The notes below the pieces were generated by a model that made no database searches, was not told where the DNA came from, and worked only from the letters and a program-made list of their open reading frames with translations. Below, piece by piece: positions 1-11,871 of a stretch of 64,000 nucleotides of DNA. This DNA comes from Deinandra increscens subsp. villosa. Its lineage: Eukaryota > Streptophyta > Magnoliopsida > Asterales > Asteraceae. The stretch spans positions 124,778,957-124,842,956 of the forward strand of contig JBCNJP010000007.1 of assembly GCA_039602395.1 (NCBI GenBank). Direction: 5' to 3'. Every line of letters begins with the position of its first letter. The stretch's first letter is position 1. The translations under genes and the position numbers were made by a program.

Positions 1-840
1 AATCAATTTTACCCAGCATATATTTGACATTTGACTTTAACACACTCAAGGATGAGATATGTAGTCTCAAAGAAACTTTCACCAATACTTCTAAGAATCT
101 AAGTCCAACAACTCCAAGAAAAGACCCAATTGATGGCACAAATCCTACCTCTCCTAAACACACAAAACCACTTCACAACAACCAGTTGCCTCTTTAGAAT
201 CAGAACGACATTCCAAGGCGGTCATTGATGCGACCACTACAAACTCAACATCCCAAGATACACCCTCTACTTCCCTTCAAATTGTCCTTAAGAGACATTA
301 TGATTCTCTTCACAAAATGACCAAAAAATCTCAATATCTCTTGATTTGACTGCGAAAAAGATCTAATGCATCATATCGGGGATATCAACGCGAATACCAG
401 TCCAATCTCCCGAGCAAACCTCAGCAGGCACAGCACAGAAGCTCACTAGTTCAACTAAAGATGTTGAAGTTACTCTTGGTAGTAAAGACATTAAAGAAGA
501 TCCTTAAGTCATTATGGTTTTAGTCAATGTCTATGTATCCATAGAGAATCTCTCACTGAAGATTTTAAACGTTAAACCCTCCTCGGGAAACCTTCGACAT
601 TAGAAATTTCAAACATGAACCCAGATCAAAAGGTTCATGATTTAGATACCATATAGGAGATCTCTTAACATTGACCACCAATTCGCAACTTGAACAAGAA
701 CTGTAAACATTGTCTTACAAACCATACCCACACTATTTCGACACCAAATTGATCATCTCAGGTTCTGTTAAATTTATTATCACCTGGGTACTGGTAACTG
801 ATCGATAGCTACATACATACATACCTTGTTTGAAATTTGG
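1..840. other. Intergenic, no gene recognised
   Basis: No open frame of useful length and no recognisable protein domain was found on either strand. The base composition is mixed and could be an old decayed coding or transposon fragment, but I cannot assign it. It lies just downstream of the 3' end of the hydrolase gene. Confidence 0.4.
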
Positions 841-843
841 CTT

Positions 844-2370
844 TCAGGCTGATAAATAACGGTTCATCCAGGACTTGAAGCGAGACCATGCCAGCTCAGC
901 AGCAGCTTGATTGTCATCTGCCATCCCCATACCCTTTCTCCTCGCGATACCTTCAGGGGACGTGTTCATAAACGCATGTGTCACTCCAGGGTACACATGT
1001 ACCTCATATGGCTTCCCTGATGCCTTCAGCTTTTCCTCCAGTGCTTTAGCGGTCTAACAATATAAGCTCAAAACTTAAATCGGGTTTTTAGATTAATCAA
1101 CTCAGATCGCACATGCTCATACCTTAATATCTGAAAATCCAACAAAATTGTCAAGCTCTCCAAAATGAGCTTGTATGGGCACTTTAGTGTTGGTGGGATC
1201 TGCAAGCTCGGGAGGGGGGACTCCATAAAACGCTACACCAGCATCAATTCCGGGGACTAAAACAGAGCTCGCTATAGTAAGAGCACCACCCATACAATAC
1301 CCAGTCACACCAACCTATATTACCACATTAACATCAAGTTAACAAACTGGTGGAAAGCGGAAGTTAACATGGTCAACAAGAGAAGCAATGTTAGACCTTC
1401 TGTGAGCCATTGGCCTTGAGCCAGTTAACCGAAGCCTGGATATCCTTTACAGCACCTGGCCAGTCAAGACCATCCATCAAGTGTTGTGCTTCTGCAACAT
1501 CGAGACCCACTTTTCCGCGGTACAAACTGAAATCACGAAAGGAGAAGATCCATGAATAAGAAATTTAAAAATTCAGCACAATTAAAGTTTACAATTAGTT
1601 GAGCTGGCAGTTCTTAACACGGCATCAATCGACACAAAGTTAGTTAAACATGTTAGGGTTTGAAGTAAACCAGTTACGTCATCATGTTAATGACACCATT
1701 AAAAATGTTTCTTAGATAAACTGATTACTCAGGAATAAGTGCTTTGTATCCCGGTTCGATTTGGGAGATTTTAAGGGCATGATTCTTGATCTCAAAATCA
1801 ACTCCCCACCACTCCTGAATAACCACAATTCCAGGGGCATCTTCTTTGCCAACCACATATGCATCAAATGTCTGCAATAAACACATACATACAATAAGAA
1901 AAATGAACACAACTAACTACATTGGAATTTTGTAGTCATTATCATAATGAGTTCATAGCAGTTGCACGATTAGGCCAAAGTAATCATCATTTCTGTCAAA
2001 TTTGATAGTAAAAACCTATTAGTGTATGCTTTAATTGAACGGCAATCTAAACTGTTTTCGTTATCAAATTCGATAGTTCAGCCCTCTTTTACGCGTTCCA
2101 ATACATCGAAGATTAGAATCCCTCTATATTCGAGCACTATTCTTTGAATCGCCTCAATATTATGTAGCCACTAAATTTCGGATCAACAGAGAACAAGGGG
2201 CACAGAAACAGATGGGGGAAACTTACGATGTCGTCTCTTTGAATCTGAATTTTGTTGATCTCGGAAGTAGCCATGGATCGAACTTGAAGGCGAGCAAAAG
2301 AGGGAGAGAGATGTGTGCGTGGTTTCAGTGATTTGGAGCTTATTATTAGGGTTTTAAGGAAGACCGCCAT
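844..2370 (-). CDS. Dienelactone hydrolase family protein (alpha/beta hydrolase)
   Basis: This is a five-exon gene on the minus strand: 2227-2370, 1729-1871, 1397-1526, 1123-1314 and 844-1053, all with GT-AG introns that keep frame. The product is 272 residues. The first 32 residues are basic and hydroxylated and may be an organelle transit peptide; the internal Met33 (MATSE) could be an alternative cytosolic start. I chose the ATG at 2370; an in-frame ATG 42 bp further upstream is also possible. Family hallmarks are the nucleophile motif GYCMGG with Cys146, the acid in GELDNF (Asp194) and the histidine in GVTHAF (His229), which form the Cys-Asp-His triad of dienelactone hydrolases, with EWWG near the N-terminus. 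Bacterial members hydrolyse dienelactone; the plant substrate is unknown. It resembles Arabidopsis AT2G32520 from memory. Length is normal and no lesion is seen. Confidence 0.93.
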
Positions 2371-2463
2371 TTTGTGAGTTGATCCTGGTTGTCGAGATAT
2401 TGATAATGACATAAATGATCATAGAGCATTCTCGAAATATTCTCAATCGGTGCCTTTACACAA

Positions 2464-2734
2464 TGTTCTCAAGTTCATTTAAGGGAAGAATGGAAAGAGA
2501 GAAAACATAATAGATTTTATATTCTTAAGTTTTATTAAATATAAAAAAAGGAAAGGAAGATAAAAATTGTGTGTTTCAAAGTTTTATTTAAGGAGGAAAA
2601 GGGAGGGAAAGGAAGAAAAAATTAACTTATAGAAGGAAAGGAATCCCTCCCTTTCTTTTTCTTTTTTTTCCCTTCTTTTCCTTTTCTTTATTTTCCTTTC
2701 TTTTCTTTTCTTTTCTTAATTGAACTCGAGAACA
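2464..2734. mobile_element. Purine/pyrimidine-rich MITE-like repeat
   Basis: The segment is bounded by inverted ends, TGTTCTCAAGTTCAT on the left and its near complement ending GAACTCGAGAACA on the right. Between them is an AG-rich tract followed by a TTTTC-rich tract, so the whole can fold back. A relative with the same ends lies at 42362-42537. No target duplication is clear. Confidence 0.4.
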
Positions 2735-2740
2735 CAGCGT

Positions 2741-3070
2741 AGGGGGGACGGTATGGAGTAGGCTCCGCACATTCGGTTCCAGCGGCTCTCAAGGCTTCCA
2801 ATCCTCCTTTCGCGGTTTCCTTTCATTCGATCTATTTTTTTACTTTTCTTTATGTTTTGCGATTAAATAGAGCCGAAGGAAGCCAAGGAAAATGGGCATC
2901 AATTTTGAATTTGAAACCTAGACCACCAAGCCTACACACCCACCTAAAATAAAACCTAATAAGGCTTTATTTTTTCTCTCTATCATCTCTCATGTGAATT
3001 CCTTTCATTGGATGAATTGTTTGAAGCCTTATGCTTCTCCTCACACCATAACCCAACCCCCTCCCCCCCC
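2741..3070 (+). mobile_element. Tourist/Harbinger-like MITE, family A, copy 1
   Basis: About 330 bp that align along their whole length with 53876-54195, and in inverse orientation with 14960-15279. Shared landmarks are the start GGGGGACGGTATGG, GTTCCAGCGGCTC, GGAGCCGAAGGAAGCC-like, and the C-rich end CACACCATAACCC. The right terminus is degraded into a poly-C tract. No protein is encoded. Confidence 0.6.
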
Positions 3071-3722
3071 ACCTCATTAAAAAAGTAAAAAATTAAAAAT
3101 TATAAAGAAGAGAAAAGATGTATAGGAAACCAACAATTATTCAAAAAATTAACATTTTTTTCTCTATAACTTCTTCGTATATTAATAATTTTTAAAAAGA
3201 ATTTCACCAAAAAGTCTATAATTTTATTAGCTAATTTATTTATGGGAAAAAATTTTAAAAATAAAAAGTTTAGTGATTTTTTTATTAATGCATCATGCAA
3301 TAGTACTATTAGTATTACATAATGCATTATAATTAAAACAACTTAAAAAGAAGAACCTTAACTTAAATATGAACGTGGTTTATACGAATAATGTAAAAAA
3401 CTAAGAATTGGTAATTATAAACCAATTTTATATTATTGTTGCATAGTGCATTATTAATTTTAAGCTAAAATCCGAATTTTATTTTATTTTTTTAAAAAAC
3501 TCGAAAATGTTTTTAAAGTTTTTTTCCTTTTCCAGTATTGTTAAAATCATGAAAGAAACATATAAAAAAGGTTTTTTAAGAAATAATTTTTTTTCTTGGT
3601 TTTTGGTTTTTGGTTTTTGGTTTTTTACAAAATATTAGTTTTCTATAGAACCCAACCCTTATAAAGAAACTTTGCTCCATATAATTCCCTGAAAAATAAG
3701 AAAGTTTCATATACTCTCACAC
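3071..3722. other. AT-rich spacer with a TTTTTGG microsatellite
   Basis: Mostly A/T with no coding potential. A short heptamer repeat (TTTTTGG, about four units) sits near 3597-3622. Confidence 0.5.
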
Positions 3723-3884
3723 CCCACAATTTTAATTCAACACCTTTATACGTCGTATAGATTAAAAAAATCTCAATGAAAATATAAAACCCTAAAAAAA
3801 CAACCCACAATTTTAATTCAACACCTTTATACGTCGTATAGATTAAAAAAATCTCAATGAAAATATAAAACCCTAAAAGAAAGG
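3723..3884. repeat. Tandem duplication, two 81-bp units
   Basis: An 81-bp unit starting CCCACAATTTTAATTC and containing the palindrome-like TATACGTCGTATA is repeated head to tail at 3723-3803 and 3804-3884 with almost no difference, so the duplication is recent. Confidence 0.8.
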
Positions 3885-4127
3885 AAACGGTAAGGATAAT
3901 TATAATTTATAAATAAAATTAAACATACATAAATGAGTGAACATCTATCTATACTATATAATAAATAAAAAACTTTGTCATATTTTAATTAGTAAAAAAG
4001 ACACTTGTCATCACCACAAAATTTTGGATTAAATCAAAATTTTAAAAAAATTTATCCAAATACTAAATTTCCATATTGGGGTTTATTAGTTTAAACTTTT
4101 AATAACTAATTTTCCAATACGACTTGG

Positions 4128-5868
4128 AATGTGCTATAAGTCTTCTAGTTGCTCGAGAAATGTATGATGATGATCGTAATAAACTAGATATGACTTTTGA
4201 CTCAAATGTTGTATCGTTTAAGACTTTAAGCATTAGATGCATTTGGGTTGAATACGTTGTTCTCGTACTATAGTTTTGACCATCTCTTTCAATTAACACT
4301 AGTGTTGAACTTGATAAATAATGCAATCAACATGCATTCATTTTTCTTGTTGTTAATCTCTTTCAGTTAAATTTCAATTCAAGAAACTAAATATTTTGAT
4401 TAAATCCTAGTTTTTTATATATGGTTTATGTGTGTGTTTTCGTAGGTTTTTTCGTAGGTTTAGTTGTATGCTGTGTATGTATAGACGTTTATATACGGAA
4501 CTAAAGACATCCACATAAACTACTGGTAGGTATTATGTTATTTAGTTTGTAGATACTGCAACTAAGCAAAAAAAAGCTTAATTTAGTTTGTAGATAATGC
4601 GACATATGAGTTGTATGAAATGACATCATCAGGAAGTCCCTTACTAGGACTCGATGATCTAAAAGAAGAATTCCTAAATAAAGTGGCATACAAAAGCAAG
4701 TTTATGTCAAACATTAGACATTAGGAAGAGCTAGAGGTTGTGCATATCTTGTATGGTGCAAGTAATGGCCCTTCAGAAAGTTCTATATTAAGCACCAAAT
4801 CGAGAATGAACACTTAATTATGCAAGAGATTAACGGTAATCTGTAGTCATAGAGCTTGAGTTGTTCTTAAAATATTTATCGAAATCTAATGTGTTTGACT
4901 TGATTCCGTATATACTAAAATAGGATCTATGGTTAAAAATGTTCCCAAATATTCTAAAATCTTTCCAAGAGTATTCACAAACATTTCTAACCATTGATCC
5001 TATTTTAGTGTGTGAATTCAAGACAATCACATAAGATTTGTTAGTTTTAAGAGTATGCATATTGTTGGATTGAGAATTGAATTTAAAAACACTTACTAGA
5101 TCCATAGGTATACTAAAAACTTCAATTGGATTCTCAGGTGAAGTGTCACTAGAGTATGACGCTTCACGCTTCCAATGTGAACCGTTGTGCCGGTGTATTC
5201 ATCATCTATATATGGCTGATAGAGAGTTTTCTAATGGGCCATTAATTTTATTATGATACAGGATCTGCAAAACCTATAACTCTTCTCAATGTCGTCTAAT
5301 GTTTGAAATGAACTTGTTTATGTATGCCCTTTATCTAGGAGTTCTTCTTTTAGATCACCGAGTCCCCATAAGGGACTTCATGGTGATGTCATTTCATACA
5401 ACTCATCAGTCGCGTTATCTACAAACTCAATTAAGTTTTTGCTTAATTACATTATCTATAAAACTAAGTAACATACTGTATAATAGAAATCTATGTGAAT
5501 GTTTTTAGTTCTGTATATAAACACCCATACATACACACACGGTTAAACCTGAAGAAACACATACGAAAACATATATATACGGGAACATATATATAAGGAA
5601 CTAGGATTCAATCCAAGAATCTTGTTTCTTGAGCATAATCTTGAAACAAGTTAGCAACAAGAAAAGTGAACGGATGATTGCATTATTTGATCAAATTCAA
5701 TATAAGTGTTTGATGATAATCAAAGTAACTATAGTAAGACAACAACTACTACTTCCCAAATGCATGTATTACTTGTATGGTACAACATTTGGGTTAAAAG
5801 TGCTATCTAGTTTATAATCTATAATCATCATACTTTTTTTTTATCAACTAGAAGATTTAAAGGGCATT
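4128..5868. repeat. 1.7-kb long inverted repeat (foldback)
   Basis: The left arm (about 4128-4800) and right arm (about 5200-5868) are reverse complements over most of their length, with scattered substitutions and small indels. Paired landmarks are TCTTCTAGTTG, TGATCTAAAAGAAGAA, GAGTTGTATGAAATGACATC and CAAACATTAGAC. The roughly 400-bp spacer holds its own smaller palindrome (about 4905-5010, with CTAAAATAGGATC facing GATCCTATTTTAG). Both arms keep an open frame of about 62-69 codons with similar translation (containing LLLDHRV and MSFHTTH), which may just follow from arm similarity. No transposase is seen. Confidence 0.75.
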
Positions 5869-6244
5869 GTTCACTTACTTGCTTCCTTGTGTTCTGTCTT
5901 AAAACGTGGGGTATATAAGGTCTATTTCAATAAAAGAACTTATATTATATTGTTCTTTTAAGTATTTAAACATTGTATTAAAATATGATCAGGTTTTACC
6001 ACCCCACTATGAGAGAGGTAACAAGTTTAATCCTTAAACTCTCAGGTTTTACCACTCGACTATTTATACAAGTGGATTTTTCCTACAATCTTAACTGATA
6101 ATTCTTTGGTTTTCTAGTACATTTGTTAACCGTTTAAAAAAAATATTTTAAAAAATCATTAAATACTACTTTCAAACAAACTAGAAGTGCCCAGTGCCTA
6201 TAAGAGGGTGTGTAGATGTAAACATGTAGATTGGTTTGAATATA
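5869..6244. other. Intergenic, nothing recognised
   Basis: AT-rich, with two imperfect copies of a CAGGTTTTACCAC motif about 60 bp apart near 5990-6060. No gene is supported. Confidence 0.4.
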
Positions 6245-7321
6245 GGAAAAATAGATATTAATAATCTTATATATTTGTCATTGGCGGATAATAATCCTTG
6301 TTATTTTTTTTATAATAACAGTCTTACCTTTGCACCCAAATATTTCTAGCGGTCTTTCCGTTAAAAAAACTGTTGACGTAGATGACCAATTATGTCATTT
6401 TAAAAACTTCTTTCTATTTAAATAAACCTTGAGGACCAATATTATCATTTTATCATTTGTTTAAACTTTATTTAATAAAATCAAACACCCCCTTCCCCTT
6501 ATCTTCGTTCATCAATGTGGGTTGCCTTCGGCGAACCGCCGACCAGCCCCAGCACATATGCTATTTGAAACTTAGAATTCATTATTGATATCCATGTGCT
6601 CTGTTTGGCATAGCAATCAGTTGTTAGCTTCACCGGAAGCCCGTCTCCGACCACCTGAATGCACAACGAGGTGCTTGATAGCTGGATTGGAGTCCAGTCG
6701 CCACCATAATTCGATCCAACCGTCGGCGACCTCCGATCAACGCCTCCCCACCGGCGACTTGGTCTTACTCCTCCACTCGTCTTCCTATGTTTTTCTGGTT
6801 CGCCACAACCCCAAACAGAAGCGGGATTTGCTTGAACAGTGGTGGTGGTGGCTCTCGTTTCAGTGCGGCGACGAATTCCTCCCTTCTAGCCACAATTCCG
6901 ACAAGGTGCCCATGGCCCGACTTTTCTTTCCAATTGATTCTCTTCCTGAGGTTATCTGACCCCAGCCGCATCTCCGTTCGAGGATCCGCCCATCGACGTC
7001 GCAGGTCACAGTGGTGTTGGCCGGCGACGGTGGAGGGGCATGGTAAGAGTTTGGCCGGTGAAAGAGAAGAACGGAGGATGGGGTATTTTCTTAAAATCAA
7101 GTTATTGAAAATGACAACATTGGCCCTTCACATTTACTTAAATAGAAACAAGTTTAGATAATGACGTAATTGGTCCTTCACGTTAAAGGTGTTAGTTTTT
7201 TTAACGGAAAGACCACTAGAATAACTGGGTGCAAATGTAAGACTGTTATTGTCAAAAAAAATTAACTAGGATTATTATTCGTCAATGACGAATATATAAG
7301 ATTATATATGTCAATTTTTCA
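6245..7321. mobile_element. Mutator-like element with long TIRs (Pack-MULE candidate)
   Basis: About 1,077 bp with inverted ends of about 190 bp; the left end begins GGAAAAATAG. The flanks carry a near-perfect 9-bp target duplication, TTGAATATA (6236-6244) and TTGTATATA (7322-7330), the Mutator hallmark. The GC-rich interior (about 6490-7080) differs sharply from the AT-rich arms and holds open frames on both strands (for example 6585-6959 plus), which I cannot match to a family. It may be captured host gene sequence. A relative with related TIRs lies at 11872-12922. No MuDR transposase is present. Confidence 0.7.
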
Positions 7322-7394
7322 TTGTATATATAATGTAAATTTTAGTCGATTACTATTAACATTTGGAATATATATAGAACTTAACAAAAACTCC

Positions 7395-7490
7395 CATTTA
7401 TTTATTTTTTGTTACAAGTAGGACTTGAACCGAAGACATCTCCATTATAATGTTTTGGGTACCTCCCCTTGCCAATTGGGCTATGGATCA
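7395..7490 (-). mobile_element. tRNA-derived SINE fragment
   Basis: On the minus strand a box A (TAGCCCAATTGGC, 7471-7483) is followed by a box B (GGTTCAAGTCC, 7421-7431), the internal RNA polymerase III promoter of tRNA-derived SINEs. No tRNA cloverleaf can be drawn, so this is not a tRNA gene. Confidence 0.55.
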
Positions 7491-8233
7491 TTGGTATAAA
7501 AATATCGTTATTGAGTTTACTTTTTATTTTTAATGTTTTATAAAATTAATCAATTAAATTGTTGTTAATAACCGATTATTATAATTAACAGGTTAGATTA
7601 GTAACCTTAACATGTCACTAATAAGAAAACGGGTTTTTGTACCTCTAGTTGGACGCAACCCTTAATAACAAAAGAAAGGGAACACAAACTTATTATGGTA
7701 ACTATTTCTCCCGTCCAAAAACATTAAATTCCAATAAAAAAGTAAAAAAATTAGGTTGTTATATAAATGAACAAAAAAAAAAGGTGATATTTTATCATAA
7801 TTATGTCACCTTCACAAATAAATTTTAGTTTATTATACACTTTTAACAAAGTTCAAATTAAAATTCAACAAATATGAATGTTTTGAAATGCATCCCTATA
7901 CTTGTTGTTTTAATGATTTTTGTAAACGGATAAAGTTTAAAAAATATATACGTCTTCCTACTCTAATAAATAATTACAATTGTTGACACATTCAACACTA
8001 GATTCATTTTTACAAAATTATAACACTGATATATTTTTATCTATTTATATTTATGGAATTATGACAATCATATATTAGTTTACATCTTATTTTTATTTAA
8101 AAATAATTTTTAAGGGGGTTGCGGCGCAGCTTGTTGCCCGGCTACCCCCTACCGCATTGTAATTGCTTTCAGGTTATTTATAAAAAGAAAGTTTGATTTA
8201 AAAAATAATAATAATAATAATAAAAAAATTAAG
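7491..8233. other. AT-rich spacer
   Basis: No gene. A GC-rich patch near 8116-8158 has a box-A-like string without a box B. An (AAT)n microsatellite lies near 8205-8223. Confidence 0.4.
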
Positions 8234-8707
8234 CTATTATTATTTTCATTTTAAAAAATATTTAGAAACTTATCAAATACCAATAAACACTTATTTAGTG
8301 TGTTTCAAATATAATTGAGCAAATCATATTTAATATTTTAATTAATGAATACCTAATATTGTTTTATAAATTCAATTGGCGTTGCATTGTCTATTATTAT
8401 TTTTATTTTAAGAAATATTTAGAAACTTATAAAATACCAATAAACACTTATTTAGTGTGTTTTCAAATATAATTGAGCAAATCATATTAAATATTTTAAT
8501 TAATAAATACCTAATACTGTTTTATAAATTCAATCGGCGTTGAGTTGTCTATTATTATTTTCATTTTAAAAATATTTAGAAACTTATAAAATACCAATAA
8601 ACACTTATTTAGTGTGTTTTCAAATATAATTAAGCAGGGCATATTTAATATTTTAATTAATAAATACCTAATATTGTTTTATAAATGCAATCGGCGTTGC
8701 GTTGTGG
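8234..8707. repeat. Three tandem copies of a 158-bp repeat
   Basis: Units begin at 8234, 8391 and 8549 with CTATTATTATTTT and end near a CGGCGTTGCGTTG-like string. They differ by a few substitutions. Each unit carries AATAAACACTTATTTAGTGTG, itself partly palindromic. No protein is encoded. It looks like a small minisatellite or subterminal transposon array. Confidence 0.8.
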
Positions 8708-9699
8708 GTGATATTATTTATAGAAAAATTCTTAAGCGATAAAAATCATGTTCATAATATCCCATATTAAATAGTTTTTCTTACCATATTAAATGAGCCA
8801 TGTTCCTAATACAATTGTAAGTTTGCTAATGTATATCAAAGTAACATTTTTTTATTGATAACATTATAATCTTTTAGATTTTATACTCAACAATTAGAAT
8901 GTGCTCATTATAATTTTGATAAAACTTTATACTCATCTAACTTTCTATATAGACTTAAATTCTCAAGTTTATCAATTCATAATTCATGCTAGTTGCTTTT
9001 GAGGGTTTGATTGTTTTTTAAACATGATCACGTTTATCTTGCATTTTCCAAATATACAAGTAAAGACATGCCCTAAATATTTTTTTTGATAAAGAGAGTA
9101 AAGTTACCAATACCATATTATGAATTATAACTTTAGTTTTTTATCTAATGTAATGTAATACGTTATTCTAGTAATAAGAAGACTAGAAGAGTATGCATGA
9201 ATTATCAATTATATATATTTTTAATGATTCAACCCGTACTATCCTAGTATATATATGAATAAATTATTTTAATGATTTTTATATACATAGCATATACATA
9301 GCATACCATGAGTAAAAAAAATTAAATGATTTTCTTTTATTATTTTTATTCTCGTAATAATTTAGTGTTTTTAAATTAATCTATTTATATATTTATTAAT
9401 TTATTGATTATACTAAAAATGATAGTTTAGTTAAAAAGTATAAGAACTTTAGGCATGGTAACACCATTACTGAAATCTAGAACATCATGTATATATTTTT
9501 TATAGTTTCATGATTGAGAATTTCCTATGTAGCTAAAAGACCGTTATGATGTTATGCACATCGATTCGCTTCTCTGGTAAAACCCTAAACAATTGAATCT
9601 AACATATCGTTTTTCAAAAGTTATAAAGTTTTCATGTGAAAATAAGTAAAATCTTGCACAACATCAATCAAAAGTATATTGTTACCACGTATTTACCAT
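8708..9699. other. AT-rich spacer
   Basis: No coding signal, no clear repeat apart from the possible Helitron end at 9233-9254. Confidence 0.4.
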
Positions 9700-9701
9700 G
9701 T

Positions 9702-9990
9702 TTAGCGATGTAATTCTGTGTGCAGACGATATGCTGATAAAGTAAGTGTATCCACTAGTAAAAGAACCCGAAGGACGACGGGGAAACTGGGAGGACGTCG
9801 TGGAAGATAGGGCACGGGAGGATAATAAATTGGGACAATCAGCCTCACTTCACCAATGTCACGGATGGTTTGTGGGAGGAGTGAGAAATGAATGGATATT
9901 ATGGGGCTTTTACCGGCGGGGAGAATGGTGAAAGCAGATACACATCCTCCTCCCTTAGAGCTTCTATTTATAAGCACGAGGTAGGGCGGA
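9702..9990 (-). other. GC-richer island with TATA-like box, function unknown
   Basis: On the minus strand a TATA-like TATAAATAGAAG (about 9962-9973) lies at the start of a 91-codon open frame (9702-9977), and an overlapping 61-codon frame exists on the plus strand. Composition differs from the AT-rich surroundings. No domain is recognised; a promoter remnant of a decayed transposon is as likely as a gene. Confidence 0.2.
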
Positions 9991-10347
9991 GTTTCTAATG
10001 TGACACGATATTGAATTAAATGTTTCTCATAACTACATCTACGTGTTACTCATGCAGATATATCGGTGAGGCGTATCATATTAACTATTAGATTTGATAT
10101 CATTACAATACTACACTAATTTTTAAGGTTATTTTTGTTAAAAGGTATGAAAACAAATATATGAATTTAATCTTAAATAATTTTAGATTTGAATCTTTGT
10201 ATTATATAATTTGCTAACATTTCCATTTACTCTAGGCACTAGAAAGTAGAAAATGAGTTTAATGCGATCTTTAAAAATAAAATTTTAGCATGAGTTAGCA
10301 TTTGATCCTAAAACACTTTCGATTAACATAAATGTTATATTAGAGTA

Positions 10348-10375
10348 CTAGGTTAGTTACCCGTAGTATACGGGT
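10348..10375 (-). mobile_element. Helitron 3' terminus
   Basis: Read on the minus strand there is a perfect hairpin ACCCGTA-TAC-TACGGGT followed after a few bases by CTAG and then T, the CTRR-T end with upstream stem-loop that defines Helitrons. The 5' end, expected at higher coordinates, was not found. Confidence 0.5.
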
Positions 10376-10985
10376 TGAATTTAAATTCATAAAATGAGAT
10401 AAATGGAAGGAAAAAAAATGATGAGAAATTTGAAAAATATGAATGACATAAATTTTTAATCAACTTTGGCTTTGTTAAACATGGGTTGAGTTTGTTTAGA
10501 CTTAATAGCCATATAAATATGAATTTCGTTAATCATGCAATATATTCAATAATCACACTAATCATGTTTGACCGATCTAATGTTTTATTTTCGATGTTGT
10601 AGTTTAAGTTAGATAGTCGACCATTTACTACCCATATTGTCATGCTCCTGATTTGTTGGCCGTAAAACAGTAGGACCACCACAATTGTCATTTTAATTGT
10701 TGTGGCATAGTAATAAGTTATGTTATAATATTTAATAAAAATAATAATGATATGTTGATCATTACAATAACTATTTAATTAGAAACTGGATACTGTTGAA
10801 CTTTATATGTGGAAAGTTATGATAAATGTTCTGAATTTGAATTTTGTAAAATAATAAATTTAATATTTATTAAATGTAATATTGAATTTTATATATGGGA
10901 AGTTGAAATAATAAATTTTTTAAATTTGAATTTTTTAAAATTTAATTTTAGAAATTTTAAAAGATTTGAAGTTTCATTATATTTA

Positions 10986-11317
10986 GGAAAATTGGATTTT
11001 AATAATCCAAGTTATTACCAATTGGCCAATATTAATCCCAATTTCAAAATTGGCCTACATTAATCCCAATTATTAAGGTGCTGGATTTCATTGGACCTCC
11101 GTTAAGTTTTTCTTAACTCCGTTAGTTTTTCGCTGACGTGGCATCCACGTGGCTTTTATTAATCAGTGCCACGTCAGCAAAAAACTAACGGAGTTAAGAA
11201 AAACTTAACGGGGGTCCAATGAAATCCAACACCTTAATAATTGGGATTAATGTGGGCCAATTTTGAAATTGTGTTGGCCAATTGGTAATAATTTGGATTA
11301 TTAAAATCCAATTTTCC
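10986..11317. mobile_element. Mutator-type foldback MITE (332 bp)
   Basis: The element is almost one continuous palindrome: GGAAAATTGGATTTTAATAA at the left is mirrored at the right, and the centre has ACGTGGCATCCACGTGGC. It is bounded by a perfect 9-bp target duplication, TTATATTTA, at 10977-10985 and 11318-11326. Its termini resemble those at 11872-12922, so they belong to one Mutator-type family. No coding capacity. Confidence 0.85.
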
Positions 11318-11326
11318 TTATATTTA

Positions 11327-11871
11327 ATTAGAAATTTAATTTAATTTTATATTTGGAAAATTGAAATAATAAATGAAATTTTTTGATATTGAATAACGGA
11401 TTGACAAGTGGATTGTTGAGGTGGAGGATGACATGGACACCCTTGTAAAATGACATGTGTACATCATTTTATTGCTTTATTAGGATGAAAGATCTAATGC
11501 AAACCATTTTCTTAGAAACGGGATAATTTTATTGAAAATGACAACTTTTGTTAGACTACCCGCAACACTACAAGTCATTATTTTCATATGTAGAGACTTA
11601 TATCAGATCTTTACTTTATCCCACATGAAGCTTTTAGTTCCAACACTACCTTATCATTCTCATATAATACCTCATTATTTTCACACAACCACTAAATACT
11701 TAAATAACTAAATAAATAATTTTTTTAAATAAAAAAATAAGTTGAAACGTTACAAAATTAAATAAATAAAGAACTTAAATAAATAATTAAAGAATTTTAA
11801 AATTTTAAATAATAAAATTGATATTCATTTCTCAACCTTCATTACACAAGCTTTACCAATGTTAAACTAAA
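11327..11871. other. AT-rich spacer
   Basis: No gene or defined repeat was recognised. Confidence 0.4.

Larger units (their letters stand above)
3948..9254 (+). mobile_element. Possible Helitron (ends only, weak)
   Basis: The left edge reads TCTATACTATATAATAAA, the style of many plant Helitron 5' ends, preceded by A. At 9233-9254 the text CAACCCGTACTATCCTAGT ends in CTAG followed by T, like the 3' end of the Helitron terminus at 10348, but the usual hairpin is reduced to half. No RepHel gene is present. The interval also holds the inverted repeat at 4128-5868 and a Mutator-type insertion at 6245-7321. The pairing of these two ends is a guess. Confidence 0.18.

Noticed and set aside
6585..7161. 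Overlapping 111-124 codon frames as genes
   Set aside because: They overlap on both strands in the GC-rich centre of a transposon and match no family.
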